Of a stretch of DNA of 64,000 bases, positions 34,471-46,632 are shown piece after piece. Position numbers and translations under genes: made by a program. Below the pieces are notes generated by a model. That model was not told the origin of the DNA, did no database searches, and worked only from the letters and a program-made list of their open reading frames with translations. Every line of letters begins with the position of its first letter. Position 1 is the stretch's first letter. This DNA is from Halicephalobus mephisto (lineage: Eukaryota > Nematoda > Chromadorea > Rhabditida > Panagrolaimidae), in NCBI GenBank assembly GCA_009193035.1, contig SWDT01000058.1, positions 434,001 through 498,000 of the forward strand, in the 5' to 3' direction.

Positions 34471-35060
34471 TTTTCAAATTTATACTTTTTTGAATACGGT
34501 GTTTGGTTTTTAAAAGTTTTTTTTTGAGGAAATTGTAAGCTTCTTAACAGCATTGTGGGTTTTCAATTCTATCTACTTAGAAGAACAAAGTTCGCCCAAT
34601 CGACCTTTCGACCTCTGAATCCTCAAGTTGGAAGTATTTCGAAATCTACCTATTTTACACAAAGGATGACAATTAGAAAAAAGCGTCATGGAACTCGACA
34701 ACTTTCACGCCAAAAGAACACTGATTCGTTTTGGTTGGATTGTAATTTTTGAACTTCTTTTATATCGTGAGGGATTTGGAATCTGTTGATTTTAAAAATC
34801 CAATCTGGTTGGTAAAATCGCTTAGATTTCTATTTTCGGATCACAGATAATCCGATTTTTAATTTTCGATCAACTATGACTCATCCATGTCCAATTAATT
34901 TGAATCTTCGAAAGCACCATTTTGTAATCTTGTGTTTACAAAAATGCGATTAGTCGGATAACCACAGTAACGACACATGACCCATAAACAGAGTTATTTC
35001 TGTGTTTTGGTTCTGATAAGATATTTTCGAAATACTGTAAGAGATAAACTTCTGGAAAGT
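34471..35060. other. desert, no gene seen
   Basis: Moderately complex AT-rich sequence. The 65-codon frame at 34555-34752 has no family features. Confidence 0.4.
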
Positions 35061-35310
35061 TATTAAAGTAAAAACAGCACTTTTATGATTCTCAAAAATT
35101 TCATAAAACACCGTAATACATAAATTTCGGAAAATTTTAGAAACGAAAATAATATTTTTATTATTTTTAAAAACTTTATAAAATATTATAATACATAAAT
35201 TTCAGAAAATTTTAGAAACAAAAATAATATTTTTGTTATTTTTAAAAATTTCATAAAATATTATAATACATAAATTTCAGAAGATTTTAGAAACAAATTT
35301 TATCCTATTT
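35061..35310. repeat. about 72-bp tandem repeat, 3 copies
   Basis: The unit contains AAAACTTTATAAAATATTAT and ATACATAAATTTCAGAAAAT. Confidence 0.65.
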
Positions 35311-36269
35311 GAAGAATAAAAATATATCAAAGTACTTTAATGAGGAAATTCTTAGAAGATTTTTGGAATAAAGTTGCTGTTTTTAATGTTAGAAAAGTTC
35401 GAAAAATACTGTAAAATCAAGAATATAAGTTTTCACAAATACTTTTTTCAACTTCTTAAGATTACTGTATGGAATTTTGTCGGATCTTGCACCTATTTGT
35501 TTGAGCAGAAGTCCGCACAATGCTGGTCCGAAGGGACATCCCCTGAGGGCACACGGGGGATATATGGTTATCCGTTGACAAGAAATCGAAAGTATTTCGA
35601 AATTGTCGTTCGAATTTTTGTCTTGAACTTCGGGATTTGATAAATCAATTTTCACTTGTTTCTCATTTTTACGTGGATCAGAAGCCTCACGAAAATTGGA
35701 AAATTTTAATATTTGTTTACTAGTGACCTAATTTTACGTAAAACAACATTGACTCAGAAAACGTCATTTACAACATAATTGACTTTTACCGTATCTAAAT
35801 ATGAATGGCACTTGGCCGATGTGCAAAATCACATATTTCTAATTTCTGCTGAAAACTACAAAACAGTTTTTTTTACATTTTCCTCCGGTCCCGAGTGGAA
35901 ATTACATTCACGTGATTTCCTATTTTAATTAAATAGCATTTTAAAAAATTATGTGAAAGATATTTGTAGCAAAAATCGAATATTTTTAAACATTCCAAAA
36001 AATACAATTTTACAAATTAAAAATCAATATTTTTACGGAATAGTCTCGACATGAATTTTGGGTTTTTTTTAAGTTTTCAGAATTTCAAAAATTTTCGAAA
36101 ATTAAAAATTTTTTCACATTTACGAAAAAAATTAATTTAATGAAAATGAAATAATTTATCTAACAGATATTCAAAATCGATTTTTTTAAATTTTTTTAAA
36201 ATTTCAATAATGCATAAAAAATAAAAATGAAATTTAACAAAGAACTCTCACGACGAAAATTGGAGAATT

Positions 36270-36620
36270 TTTTTAAATTTAGAAAATACTCATTATTTAT
36301 TTGATTTTTGAAGTTCTTTTATTTTTTATTTTAATAATATAAATTAATTATAATATTTAACTAAAATTGGTGAATTTTTTTAAGTTTAGAAAATACTCAT
36401 TATTTATTTGATTTTTGAAGTTCTTTTATTTTTAATAATACATAAAATTAATAACAATATTTAACTATAATTGTTAAATTTTTGCATTTATAAAATATCC
36501 ATTCATTTTGCAATTTTTGAAGTTTTTTTATTTTTTATTTTAATAATATAAATTAATAACAATATTTAACTAAAATCGGTGAATTTTTGCATTTAGAAAA
36601 TACCCATCCATTATGTGATC
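36270..36620. repeat. about 100-bp tandem repeat, 4 diverged copies
   Basis: The unit contains GAAAATACTCATTATTTATT, TTTGAAGTTCTTTTATTTTT and AATATTTAACTAAAATTGGT. Confidence 0.6.
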
Positions 36621-36659
36621 TTTGAAGTTATTTCATCGTTTTCTTTGGGCTTGCCTTTT

Positions 36660-36960
36660 CCCGCAATAAACTACAAGGATATCTGTCCTCATTATTGCCG
36701 GAATGTTCTTTGTTCAAGGCGATGGGTTCGACTCACGCCGACGACCCTTTGATCTTTTCGAAGGTGTCAGATTTTCCTTTATTCGATCCGACAGCAGGTA
36801 CAACTTTGAACTGGTAATCGTTTTCCTCTCAGGACTATTGTCACTTGGTGGATTTTTTGTGAACATATTTTAGCACTTGGTATGGAGGATTAAGAAGATA
36901 AAAAATGGAAATCACCAGGAATATGGTATTTGAAAAAAAATCAATTTCTAGTTGGATTTT
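36660..36960 (+). other. coding-like patch, possible small gene or relic
   Basis: In the desert, a GC-richer stretch is open in one frame from about 36674. It contains ISVLIIAGMFFVQGDG, then RRRPFDLFEGVRFSFIRSD and RYNFEL. A GTAATC donor at about 36813 and a TTTTAG acceptor 60 bp later would join this, in frame, to HLVWRIKKIKNGNHQEYGI before TGA. Read through, the same intron ends in TAG. A second frame is also coding-like (CPHYCRNVLCSRRW), so the evidence is ambiguous. It could be a small secreted-peptide gene, a decayed exon or chance. Confidence 0.25.
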
Positions 36961-37279
36961 TATTTTTATTAAAAGTAAAACATCTTAGGTCAGGAGTACG
37001 GTAACCTACAGTAACCATTTTCCAGAGTGTTTTTAAACGATATTTTTTAATAAAAAAATATAATAATTTTTAATAAAAAAATTTTAATCAAATTCATCTT
37101 CGAAAAACTAAATTGAATTTTATTCCTCTCAGGACCATAACTTTCTCCATTTTCTTAGAAAATGAAAAATATCAAATCAAAGTACAGTAAGCTTATTTTG
37201 AAAAAATTATTCATTTCTCTGTCATAGATCTGGTTACTAATCCTTTAATTATTAAAAATTTTATGTTTTTTAAATTGCC

Positions 37280-37910
37280 AAAAATATCGTTTCTAGAAAA
37301 TTACTTGATAAAAAACAAGAATTAAATAATTTTATAAATATTTAAGACATTGTGAGAAATCGGGGTCCTGACACGAAAAATTCAAATTTCAACTTCGATC
37401 TTTAGTCAGCAACTTTCATAAAGCAAAATATTGGAATTTCGTAGGATTTTTAATTTTATATCTGATAAAAGATAATAATCAAATGATTTTGAATAATTTT
37501 ACAAATATTTAAGATATCGTGAGAAATCGGGGTCCTTAAAAAATTTAGTACTTGTTTTACTTTTCATTTTTCAAAAATATTTTTCGTAATAAAAGATTTC
37601 TAATATCTCATAAAAGACAAAAATCGAATAATTTTGAATAATCTTACAAATATTTAAGATATCGTCAAAAATCGAAATTCTTAAAAAATTTAATACTTGT
37701 TTTATTTTATATTTTTCAAAAATATTTTTCGTAATAAAAGATTTCTGATATCTGGTAAAAGACAAAAATCGAATGATTTTTAATAATTTTATACATTTGT
37801 AAGACATCGTCAAAAATCGAAATTCTTAAAAAATTTAATACTTGTTTTATTTTATATTTTTCAAAAATATTTTTCGTAATAAAAGATTTCTGATATCTGA
37901 TAAATAGTCT
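37280..37910. repeat. about 150-bp tandem repeat, 3-4 copies
   Basis: The unit contains TTTTTCGTAATAAAAGATTT, CTGATATCTGATAAAAGA and ATATTTAAGATATCGT. Confidence 0.65.
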
Positions 37911-38519
37911 TGATGTTTTGTACTCTAGTTCTAGTGCTACAACATTGCTAAATACAATAATTACTTTTAAAAAAACTCATTTTTTTTGTTTTTTTAACTT
38001 CCGGAAATTGGAACGGAAGTAAAAAGGAAAAAAATTCTCTATTTTAAGCAAATTTTAATAAAAATCTAAAATTCAAAATGTTTAATATTAATTAATATCA
38101 TAGAAAATTAATAATAAACAAAAAAAATTTTTTGTAAAATTTCAAAAAAAACATCGTTCAAAAATTATTTTAAATTTTATATTTTATAAAAACTTTTTTA
38201 AATACAAAAATAAGTAATTTTAAAATTTGTTATATAAGAAATTAATAATTTTAAAAAATTTTAAATATAATTTATTTTTTTCGTAAAAATTAATATTTTT
38301 TTATTCATTATTTTAAAATTTATTTTTTATATAAAAATTAATCATTTTTTATTCATTATTTTAAAATTTATTTTTTAATCATTTTTTAAAATTTATTTTT
38401 TATTTAAAAATTAATCATTTTTTAAAATTTATTTTTTACCTAAAAATTAATCATTATTTTAAAATTTATTTTTTATATAAAAATTAATCATTTTTATAAG
38501 AATAACTAATTTTAATATT
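37911..38519. other. AT low-complexity DNA
   Basis: Long runs of ATTTTTTATTCATTATTTT-type sequence. No gene was recognised. Confidence 0.5.
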
Positions 38520-39060
38520 CTCCCTGTTTACGAAGATTGAACTTGTTATGTCCATGAGACTCGTGCCGAGTAGTCCTCGAATCGAGTTAGCATCTGTCAT
38601 GTAGGGCCAAATACTCAATTAGGATTTGCATAAATCTGCCCAACTTTTGAGCCAGATTTCCGAAAGCTCTTCCCCAGGCAATCATGTATGCTAAACACCC
38701 CACTCTCTGGATCCATAGGTCAATTGCAAACTCCCCGGGATGCCGGCTTCCCACTGTTCCGGCACTTGTGACAATGGTCTCGATTCGATTCCTAAATTGC
38801 CAGCCGTTCCCTGAAAGCTCTTACAGTTCTAATTTGTCCACTTGACCGGGTTTCTATGACTTTGACCTGGCTTGATCTTGTTCCGGTAATTGAGATCCTT
38901 TCGCTCGACTTGCTTCATCGGCATCGGATGCAGTTGCACAAGTGTGGGAACAAATTGGATGACCAAGTGCCAACAATCGACGTCACGATCAGTCAAGGTT
39001 GTTTGATCGTATCGGAACTGGCGTATTGTGGCAGACATGACTGATCCAACATACAGTAAA
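38520..39060. other. GC-richer island in the desert
   Basis: An abrupt 540-bp change to higher GC and complexity, flanked by AT runs on both sides. Both strands carry frames of 60-69 codons (38829-39038 minus, 38856-39044 plus) with no family features. It could be conserved regulatory DNA of the ceh-32 locus, an old insertion, or a non-coding RNA. Confidence 0.35.
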
Positions 39061-40029
39061 CAATCTTAGGAGATATCTTTATGAACTAATCACCAATCAT
39101 ACTGTAATAAGATTGAAAATAAACATAGTTCCGAAATTGTCTCAACACGAATGTTTAAAATTTCGATTTTAAATAATTTTAAATTTTTTAGGAGATTTCG
39201 AAATTTTTTATTTTATTTCAGAAAATTTCGAAATTTTTACAGAATTCTAAAAGGTTTTAAAAAATTTTAAATTTTTATAATTCTAGAAATTTCCGATTTT
39301 GTAATGTTCTAAAAATTACCATAAAATTCCAAGAACTTTTACAAATTCTCAAAAGATTCAAAATCTACAGGATTTCGGAATATTATAAAACACAATATTA
39401 CAGTAATTAGAATTTTCAAGTTCTAATTTTTATAAAATTTAAAAAAGTTGAATTTTCCAAAATTTCAGACTGTGAATTAAACATTAAATTTTCCAATAAA
39501 ATAATTCAGAATAATATCATTTTTCTAATCTACTTCAAAATCAACCAAAACAATGATCTTTATCTTTTTCGTCCATCAAATGCCATAATTTACTGTATCA
39601 TTAAAATTATAAATTATAATTACTGTAAAAAACAACTTTTCTACAGAAATTTTAAAAAATTTTCAAAAATAAAAAAATTTTGTTTTTTAAATTTCAAAAA
39701 AATTGTTTTTTTTTTAATTTCAAAAAATTTTTGTTTTTTTTTAAATTTAATTTTGTGAATAATATTGAAAATCAATTGAAATTGAAAACCAATGTACCAA
39801 ATGTTCAAAGAAAAAATACGATTTTAAAATTACTTTAATTCAGAAAGTACTGAATGGACTTATATTATTCATTCTTGAATTGGATGAAATTACTGTTTTC
39901 TTTGATATCAAGAACAATGAAATTGAAAATTGTTTTCTGGAAAAATTAATGATTATAAATATTCATTTTATGACGTGAAATCAGATTTTAAACTGTTGTT
40001 TTTTACGATGCAGATTGTTTCGTTTATTA

Positions 40030-40325
40030 TTTAAGGAAGAAAAGTGTTCTCCAGAATGTTGTAATAATAATTTGAAACTTTGGCTTTCCATTCCAAAACT
40101 TCCTTAACTTCTTTTTTAAGGAGGAAAAGTGTTCTCCTGAATGTTGTAATAGTAACTAAAAGTCTTAACTTTCCATTTCAGAACTTCCTTAACTTCTTTT
40201 TTAAGGAAGAAAAGTGTTCTCCTGAATGTTATAATACTAATTTGAAACTTTGGCTTTCCATTTCAGAACTTCCTTAACTTCTTTTTTAAGGAAGAAAAGT
40301 GTTCTCTTTCATGTTGTAGTAAAAA
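40030..40325. repeat. 85-bp tandem repeat, 4 copies
   Basis: AAAGTGTTCTCC recurs at about 40041, 40126, 40211 and 40296, with TTCCTTAACTTCTTTTTTAA between. Diverged copies (AAAGTGTTCTCTC) continue to about 40810 and recur at about 63000-63560. Confidence 0.7.
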
Positions 40326-40972
40326 CAGAATTTCCTGATATTTTATTTTAGAATTTATTTCACCTATTTCTAAAGACTGAATAGTATTCTGTTACGTCAT
40401 AAAGATAAGTTTCAAACTTTGAGATTCCATTGCAAAGATCACTGGATATTTTTGAAAGAAAAAGAATTTCCCCTCTCATATTGGAACATTGGCTTCGAAC
40501 CTTAGGCTTCTGTTCTAAATATCTTTATTCATTTCTAAGCAATGAAAAATGTTCCCCATAAGATTGAAAAGATATCTTTAAAATTCTGGCGTTCTGTTCC
40601 AGAGATGAGTTTATTCATTTCTACAAACTGAAAAGTGGTCTTTGTTATGTTCTAATACTATTTATAAATTTTGGTCTTCTGCTCTAAAGTTCACTTCACT
40701 TACGTCAAAATGGTGAAACGTGTTCTCTCTTATGTCGAAAGGACGTTTTTCACTTTTGGCTTTATGTTCTACAACTTTTTTCGTTTTTTCTGAACAATGA
40801 AAAGTGTTCTCTCTTATTTTTTGCTGAAATTAATTTTTAATTTTATATAATTTCGGTCATAAATGAAACCATATGGTTATTTAAGACTAATAAAAGAGAA
40901 TCATAAAAATTCGCTAAGTTTTCATCGAGTTATTGTTGTTTTAAAAGAACAACTTTGAAATATTATATGGTA

Positions 40973-41404
40973 CACACAAAAGGATATATTAAAATAACTC
41001 TAATGTATTGGATATATTAAAATGACTCTGATGTATCGGATATATTAAAATAATTCTGATGTATCGGATATATTAAAATAATTCTGATGTATCGGATACG
41101 TTGAATATAATGCATCGATATTACACTTAATTACCGGTAAATTGAATATAATATATCTGATATGTCATATCTGTTCTAATATACAGATACATTGAATTTA
41201 ATATTGATGTATTGTACTCAACTTATTGATACATTGAATATAATATATCTGATATGTCATATCTGTTCTAATATACAGATACATTGAATTTAATATCGAT
41301 GTATTATATCCAACTTATTGATACATTGAATATAATGTACCCGATACATCAGAATTGTTTTAATATATCGATACATAGTGCACTATGTAACGCTTTTGTG
41401 TAAA
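40973..41404. repeat. palindromic dispersed repeat array, copy 3
   Basis: Begins TACACACAAAAGGATATATT and ends GTAACGCTTTTGTGTA, an inverted pair. Inside are repeated AATTCTGATGTATCGGATA and CATTGAATATAATATATCTG units. Confidence 0.65.
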
Positions 41405-41449
41405 GTATTATATTGATTTTTATTAATTCTATAACCTAAAACTATAATC

Positions 41450-41880
41450 ACCTCAATAACGAATTAATTTTTACTAAAACCGATCCTGACAGTCCCTATT
41501 TTCGAATACAATTCCTTTCGGTTTGCCTTTGTTAGGAAGATGGCCTCGATATTTGTCATTTACCGGTCCTCGACAATTTGCGAGTCCATTTCTGTTCTTG
41601 CATTACCGTGTTTCCTTTCATGGCCAAACCGACGAAAGATGATGAACGTTTGGGCGTTAACCGAGAACACTCACGTCAAGGTGAAATAAAATTATTTTCT
41701 TTCGTAAATGGAGCTAATAGGTATGTAATTGAACAAATGGATTCTGGGTTCGTCAGAGGCCTCAGGTACTGTGGAAGATGTTTCGAGCTCAAAGTGGACA
41801 GTGAACAGTTGCATTATGGTAGATTCCACATAGGTACTCTGAATTAAACTTTGGTACATTTAACTAAAGATTCAGGATTC
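41450..41880. other. GC-richer island in the desert
   Basis: Higher-complexity DNA with an 89-codon plus-strand frame (41578-41847) that shows no family features. Candidate regulatory DNA. Confidence 0.3.
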
Positions 41881-42222
41881 TCTACAGTAAGTATAAAGTT
41901 CATTAAAAAATAGTTTTCTTAAAATCTTATCGGACTTCGTTGAGGATTCAGGAATGTTTACTTTTTTGGTTCTGAAACATGTCATATATGAAATTTCAAC
42001 AAAATACTAAAAGTAGAACGTGAAATTCAAAAATGACATATCTCGTAGTAGACAGTTTTAGTTATGTTTTAAATAATAATTATTTTAATAATAATGAACT
42101 ATTGGAAAATGTTATCTTCCTCCATCGCTCAGAATCTACAATCAAAAACATTTTCTTTTGGTCGGTATTCTGGGTTACGGTAAAATTAAGCATATAATGT
42201 GACAATATTCATTTTTTCCAAT

Positions 42223-42392
42223 TACGGTATAACTTGGATATAAGATACCCCCACTATAAGATATCTCTTGTTATAGCATACGGTGAATCTGGTTAGTTTG
42301 TCTTCAAATTTACCCTCTCTATAACATATTCTTTCTTATAACATACACTTTGGCCGGTCCCAAGAGGTACCTTATATCCAAATTCGACTGTA
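42223..42392. mobile_element. Tc1/mariner-type MITE, copy 2
   Basis: Begins TACGGTATAACTTGGATATA and ends TTATATCCAAATTCGACTGTA-like. Its inner part matches copy 3 next door (CCACTATAAGATATCTCTTG). Confidence 0.65.
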
Positions 42393-42441
42393 ATACTATC
42401 ATCAAAAATAAAAATGAAACAACTTCATTTTGAAATCGTAA

Positions 42442-42622
42442 TACAGTAGAACTTGGATATAAAACACCCCCACTATAAGATATCTCTTGTTATAGCATAC
42501 GATCTGAGTGAGTGAGCTAAGTTAGTTTGTCTTCAAATTTATCCCCTCTATAATATATCCTTTTTTATAACACATGCTTTGCCCGGTTCCAAAGGGATAT
42601 CTTATATCCAAGTTCGACTGTA
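42442..42622. mobile_element. Tc1/mariner-type MITE, copy 3
   Basis: Begins TACAGTAGAACTTGGATATA and ends with TATATCCAAGTTCGACTGTA. It sits 50 bp from copy 2 in the same orientation. It keeps an internal GATCTGAGTGAGTGAG patch that is also in copy 1 as its inverse but shortened in copy 2. Confidence 0.7.
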
Positions 42623-43320
42623 TTTTCAAAATTAAGAACAAAACTTATGCCATCAAAAAATAGAAATTAAAAAAATACTTTTAAATAATTAAAAATAATT
42701 TTTTAAATTAAAGTCAAATATTCACTTACAGGAAGAATATATAAAAATAATATAAATTAATCACTTTGCTTTAATTTGATATTTTTTAAATTATAAATTA
42801 TGAAGTTTTTTATTTTCAAAAATCACAATTAGTATTATATTAATAAAAAATAATTTGAATTAATTTTAACTTTTTTAAATAATTTTTGCTGATTTGAAAC
42901 ATGGATTCAGAATCTGTAATCTAATTTCGTCGAACTTTTTTGGATTCAATTAATCCGAAAAATCCGCAAATTTGGATTTTTTCAATATTTTTTTCAAAAG
43001 TAATCGAAAAACGAAAATTAATTTCGAAAATGCATTTAATTATAAAAAATAATTTCCAAAATTACTTAAATCGAAATAAAAATTATTTTTAAATATTTAT
43101 AAAATTTTTTATTTTTATACATTACTTCAGAAAAAAGTTGGAGGACAAAAAACACGGATTCTGGATACATACAGTAATCTAAGAAATACAATTTTAAAAA
43201 AATTTTAATGTTTTTAAATCATAAAAATCGAAATTGTCAATTTAAAAAAATCGAAACTTTTTAAATAACTTTAAAAAATCGAAACTTTTTAAATAACTTT
43301 AAAAATTTCCGTCCCTATTT
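42623..43320. other. AT-rich desert
   Basis: Low-complexity A/T sequence; no gene was recognised. A short direct repeat (AAAAATCGAAACTTTTTAAA) lies at about 43246-43300. Confidence 0.5.
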
Positions 43321-43324
43321 TTTC

Positions 43325-43940
43325 CGTTTTTTTGTATCATATTTCTTCCACCCAAGATTCCGCAATCCCATGTAACATGTTGTTTTCCATTATCCTTCTT
43401 TATCCGGTTCAAATTTCTGTCCTTAAAAAACAAAATTTCCTAGTTTTTCTAATCTCCAAAATTGTCCCGTAATTTCTGAACCGATAATCCCTCAATTTGC
43501 TCGCGCATGGATAAATAAACATATGCCTTTTTGTTATTCCACTCTGGTCGCTTTACACCTGTTGTTCATTCGAGCCATGAATCCACCAGTTATCCATCCA
43601 TAGAGCCGACAAAAGAGGCATTGTCAAAATTGAACAAAGCGCGGATCCCATTTGGCTAATTGGACCCTGTTTTCCCTCACAAAACAACTTGAAAAATGGC
43701 AACAGTAGTAGTTCCATTGACACTAGGTTTAAATCGGTGCTAATAGCAGCTGTTTAGCGAAACAATGAACTCGACATGACACATGTACTGATCCCCGACT
43801 CCCCACCGAGAAGAATTCGAATCTCTCTCGTCAGAAGAATCAATTAGTGAAAACAAAATCGATTTGATTGGATTATTTCCCATAGGCCTCAGGGGTTCCA
43901 GCGACGCGGGTTGAGGTTTCATAACCCACCGATTCCGCAC
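43325..43940. other. GC-richer island, candidate enhancer 3' of ceh-32
   Basis: High-complexity DNA without supported frames. It contains a forkhead-type AAATAAACA word (about 43512) and homeodomain-type ATTA words. Its position about 4 kb past the ceh-32 stop makes a regulatory role plausible; this is inference. Confidence 0.35.
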
Positions 43941-44414
43941 AATTTCGAAATTTTTTTCAAAAAATCTTCCATTTGTCTAAATTACAGTAAAAAAACGATT
44001 TTCTTCGGTTCTGAGAAATTTGAGATTGAAAAAGATCAAGTTCTTCAATTTCGGTCCTGACACGAATCATAATTTCACTTAATTTCGGACATTTGTAACT
44101 CTGTTAAAATTTGTTATTTTCGGTAAAAATTTTCCAAAATATATATTTTTAAACTTATTTAATAAATGTAAAAAAATTGAAAAAGTATTCAAAATTCGTT
44201 GGAAATAATGTTAAAAATAATATTATCGTTCGTGTTAAGACCAAAATTAAACAACTTAATTTTTTAAATTACTATAGTAATAATTATATTTGTTTTTAAA
44301 ATGTTAACAATACTGTATTTTTCTAAATTACGTATATTGAATTTAATTTTTTTTCCAAAAATAACCGATTGATATGGGTTCATCATCCCTAAGCAGATAA
44401 TGAACGATCTGTCA

Positions 44415-44848
44415 TACACACAAAAAATTACAACTTTTAGTACAGTAATCATACTATTATAAAAGACAGAAGTGGTTTGTGCGGAAATTCAAAAAAAAAT
44501 TAATATATATAAATCGTCACTATTAAGTTTTAATTTCTGTCACAAAAGTCAAATTTTCGTGAAAAATGTAACGATTGTGTTACATTTCGTAATTGTTAAA
44601 ATCTAAAAGTTACGTTTTTTGTATCTTAGAAAGTTATATTCTGTAAAATCATATTAAATATTATTTTCTATAATACCATTTAAAAAGGTTTTTTATAAAA
44701 GCATTTACACATAAAAATGCAACTTTTAGTACAGTAATATATATAAACCGTAACTATTAAGTTTTAATTTTCGTGAAAAATGTGACAATTATGTCAAATT
44801 TTTATTTCGCAATTGTTACAAAGCCTAAATTTACAGTTTTTATGTGTA
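44415..44848 (-). mobile_element. two family-A MITEs side by side, inverse orientation
   Basis: Elements at about 44415-44624 (begins TACACACAAAAAATTACAAC, ends ACGTTTTTTGTAT) and 44703-44848 (begins TACACATAAAAATGCAAC, ends TTTTTATGTGTA). The TACAGTAAT word lies at the left, so both are inverted relative to the other copies. The first carries about 45 extra bases near its left end. Confidence 0.65.
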
Positions 44849-45139
44849 CTGTAATAAGAACAATAATTTTTACTAATATTCTACAGAAAATTATAAATCC
44901 GATAACTGATGTAGTTGAATAAAGTAAATATTTTAACTGCATAATAATAGTTGTCGAAGATTGCGAAAATATCACGATGTGAAGTCATGTATGAAAAAAA
45001 TATAATTAGGGTGCTCAAATCTCCGAATCCACATGCATAAAAATGCAACTATATTTCTGTTTTGATCTCATTTATCCACTGTTCAAATAAATCTTTTAAA
45101 ATCTGCAGTTTTTTGTTTTAAATAAAAATGGCACTTGAC

Positions 45140-45660
45140 AGATATGCAAAATCAAACGTGTACAATTTCCACCCAGGACTACAAAAAGGTTTTTTCCGGA
45201 ATATTTATTATTAATCTTGAGTGGAAATTTATACACTTGATTTTGCATAATTCCCATTCAAGACCAAGTAAAAAGTAAAATTATTAAATAACTGTCATTT
45301 TGTCCTGAGTGGGAACTATTATACGTGACTTTGCAAATAGTTTCCACTCAGGATCATAATAAGTAACTTTTTTCTAGTTTTGAGTGGGGAACATTTACAC
45401 ACTTTTCTGCTTAGTTTCCGCTCAAGACTAGATAAAAAGTGCATTTGTTGGAAATAATTTCCTTGGTTTTTAATGAAAACTGTATACGTGACTTTGGAAA
45501 TAGCTTCCACTTAGGATCATGATGAACATTTTCATCAGAAAATGTGATCTAATCTTGAGTGGAAAATATGTAAATTTTTCTAGTTTCCATTCGAGACAAG
45601 ATAAAAAATATTGCTGAAAATATTTCCTCCGGTCTTGAATGGAAAATGTATGAGATTTTG
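45140..45660. repeat. array of TTTCCACTCAAGACC-type motif, block 2
   Basis: Alternating TTTCCACTCAGGA and TCTTGAGTGGAAA words at about 60-80 bp spacing, as at 22320-23215. Confidence 0.6.
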
Positions 45661-45729
45661 CATATCAGTCAGATGACATTAACTTTTAAAAACTGTTTTT
45701 ACAATTTGGATGTAAATAACTTCATTTCC

Positions 45730-46200
45730 TAAGGCCAAAATTCTTGTGACATTTGCCTTTCCCCAATTTACTAGTCTTGGATTCCTAACGTGAGCGTCAA
45801 CTCCAATCTCCCGGTTTTCAATTGACGGCGTTTTTGGCAATTTACAGTGTGTACCTTTTTGGAGTGAAACAGGACCGGAAGAGAGCCTCCTGCTGATGCT
45901 TCTTTTGTGAAGCAGAGGAATGGAAAGCCGTGTCGCTTTTCTATTTCCATGAAGCGAAAGGAAAGCCGACCAGAAGCGCTATTTAGCTAGCGGGAGCTCA
46001 AGGACACGGTCGGATGTCAGCCTCGTCATTACCTTTGCCTCCATTTGACTTGTTAGCTTCCGGCGGCACGTCAATCGTTATAGTCGCTATTCCGAAACTG
46101 AATACAACCCCTACTGTTTGGGATTACGGTAGAGGAAGTTGACATTTACACTGGACAAAGAATACAAACCGAGCGTTCTATAGCAAAAGCGAAATATCCC
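45730..46200. other. GC-rich island, candidate regulatory or RNA gene
   Basis: About 400 bp of nearly balanced base composition, with no frame longer than about 60 codons and a small hairpin GCTTCTTTTGTGAAGC. It stands out most strongly among the islands 3' of ceh-32. No known RNA was recognised. Confidence 0.35.
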
Positions 46201-46490
46201 AGCATCAGAGATCACATCGAAATGATAAACTTAGAAAATTAATTCGTTAAAATTTTTTATTATCAATATCAACGTATCAGTTACATAATTGAAATCCAAT
46301 AACTTTATAGTTACCGTAATACACTATCAACTTTCTGAACAAGTCGATGTTTGACTAGATTTACACTGAAGACACATTCCCTAGGATACACCATTCACCA
46401 CCACTCATCGTCGAAAGAACAAATTCTTAACATTTCAATAATATCTTTATAGTTAAAGAACCAGATAACAAACGAATGCTTTCCACTAAC

Positions 46491-46632
46491 GCAGAAATTC
46501 ATTGAACAAGTTTCGCTTTGAGAGTCCTCGACTCGATTTCGTCGTCATTTATCAAAATATATTCTCTGCATCAAACGACGACGAAATCGAGTCGAGGATT
46601 CTCAAAGCGAAATCTGCTTAATGAATTTTCGC
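46491..46632. repeat. 56-bp-arm hairpin
   Basis: Left arm 46491-46546 and right arm 46577-46632 are near-perfect inverses with a 30-base loop. The inner 38 bp (CGCTTTGAGAGTCCTCGACT onward) differ at one position. The arms are not simple AT sequence. It could be a tiny foldback element or the source of a double-stranded RNA. Confidence 0.75.

Noticed and set aside
36700..36760. Possible tRNA because of GGTTCGACTC
   Set aside because: No box A, no acceptor pairing and no T stem could be found around it.
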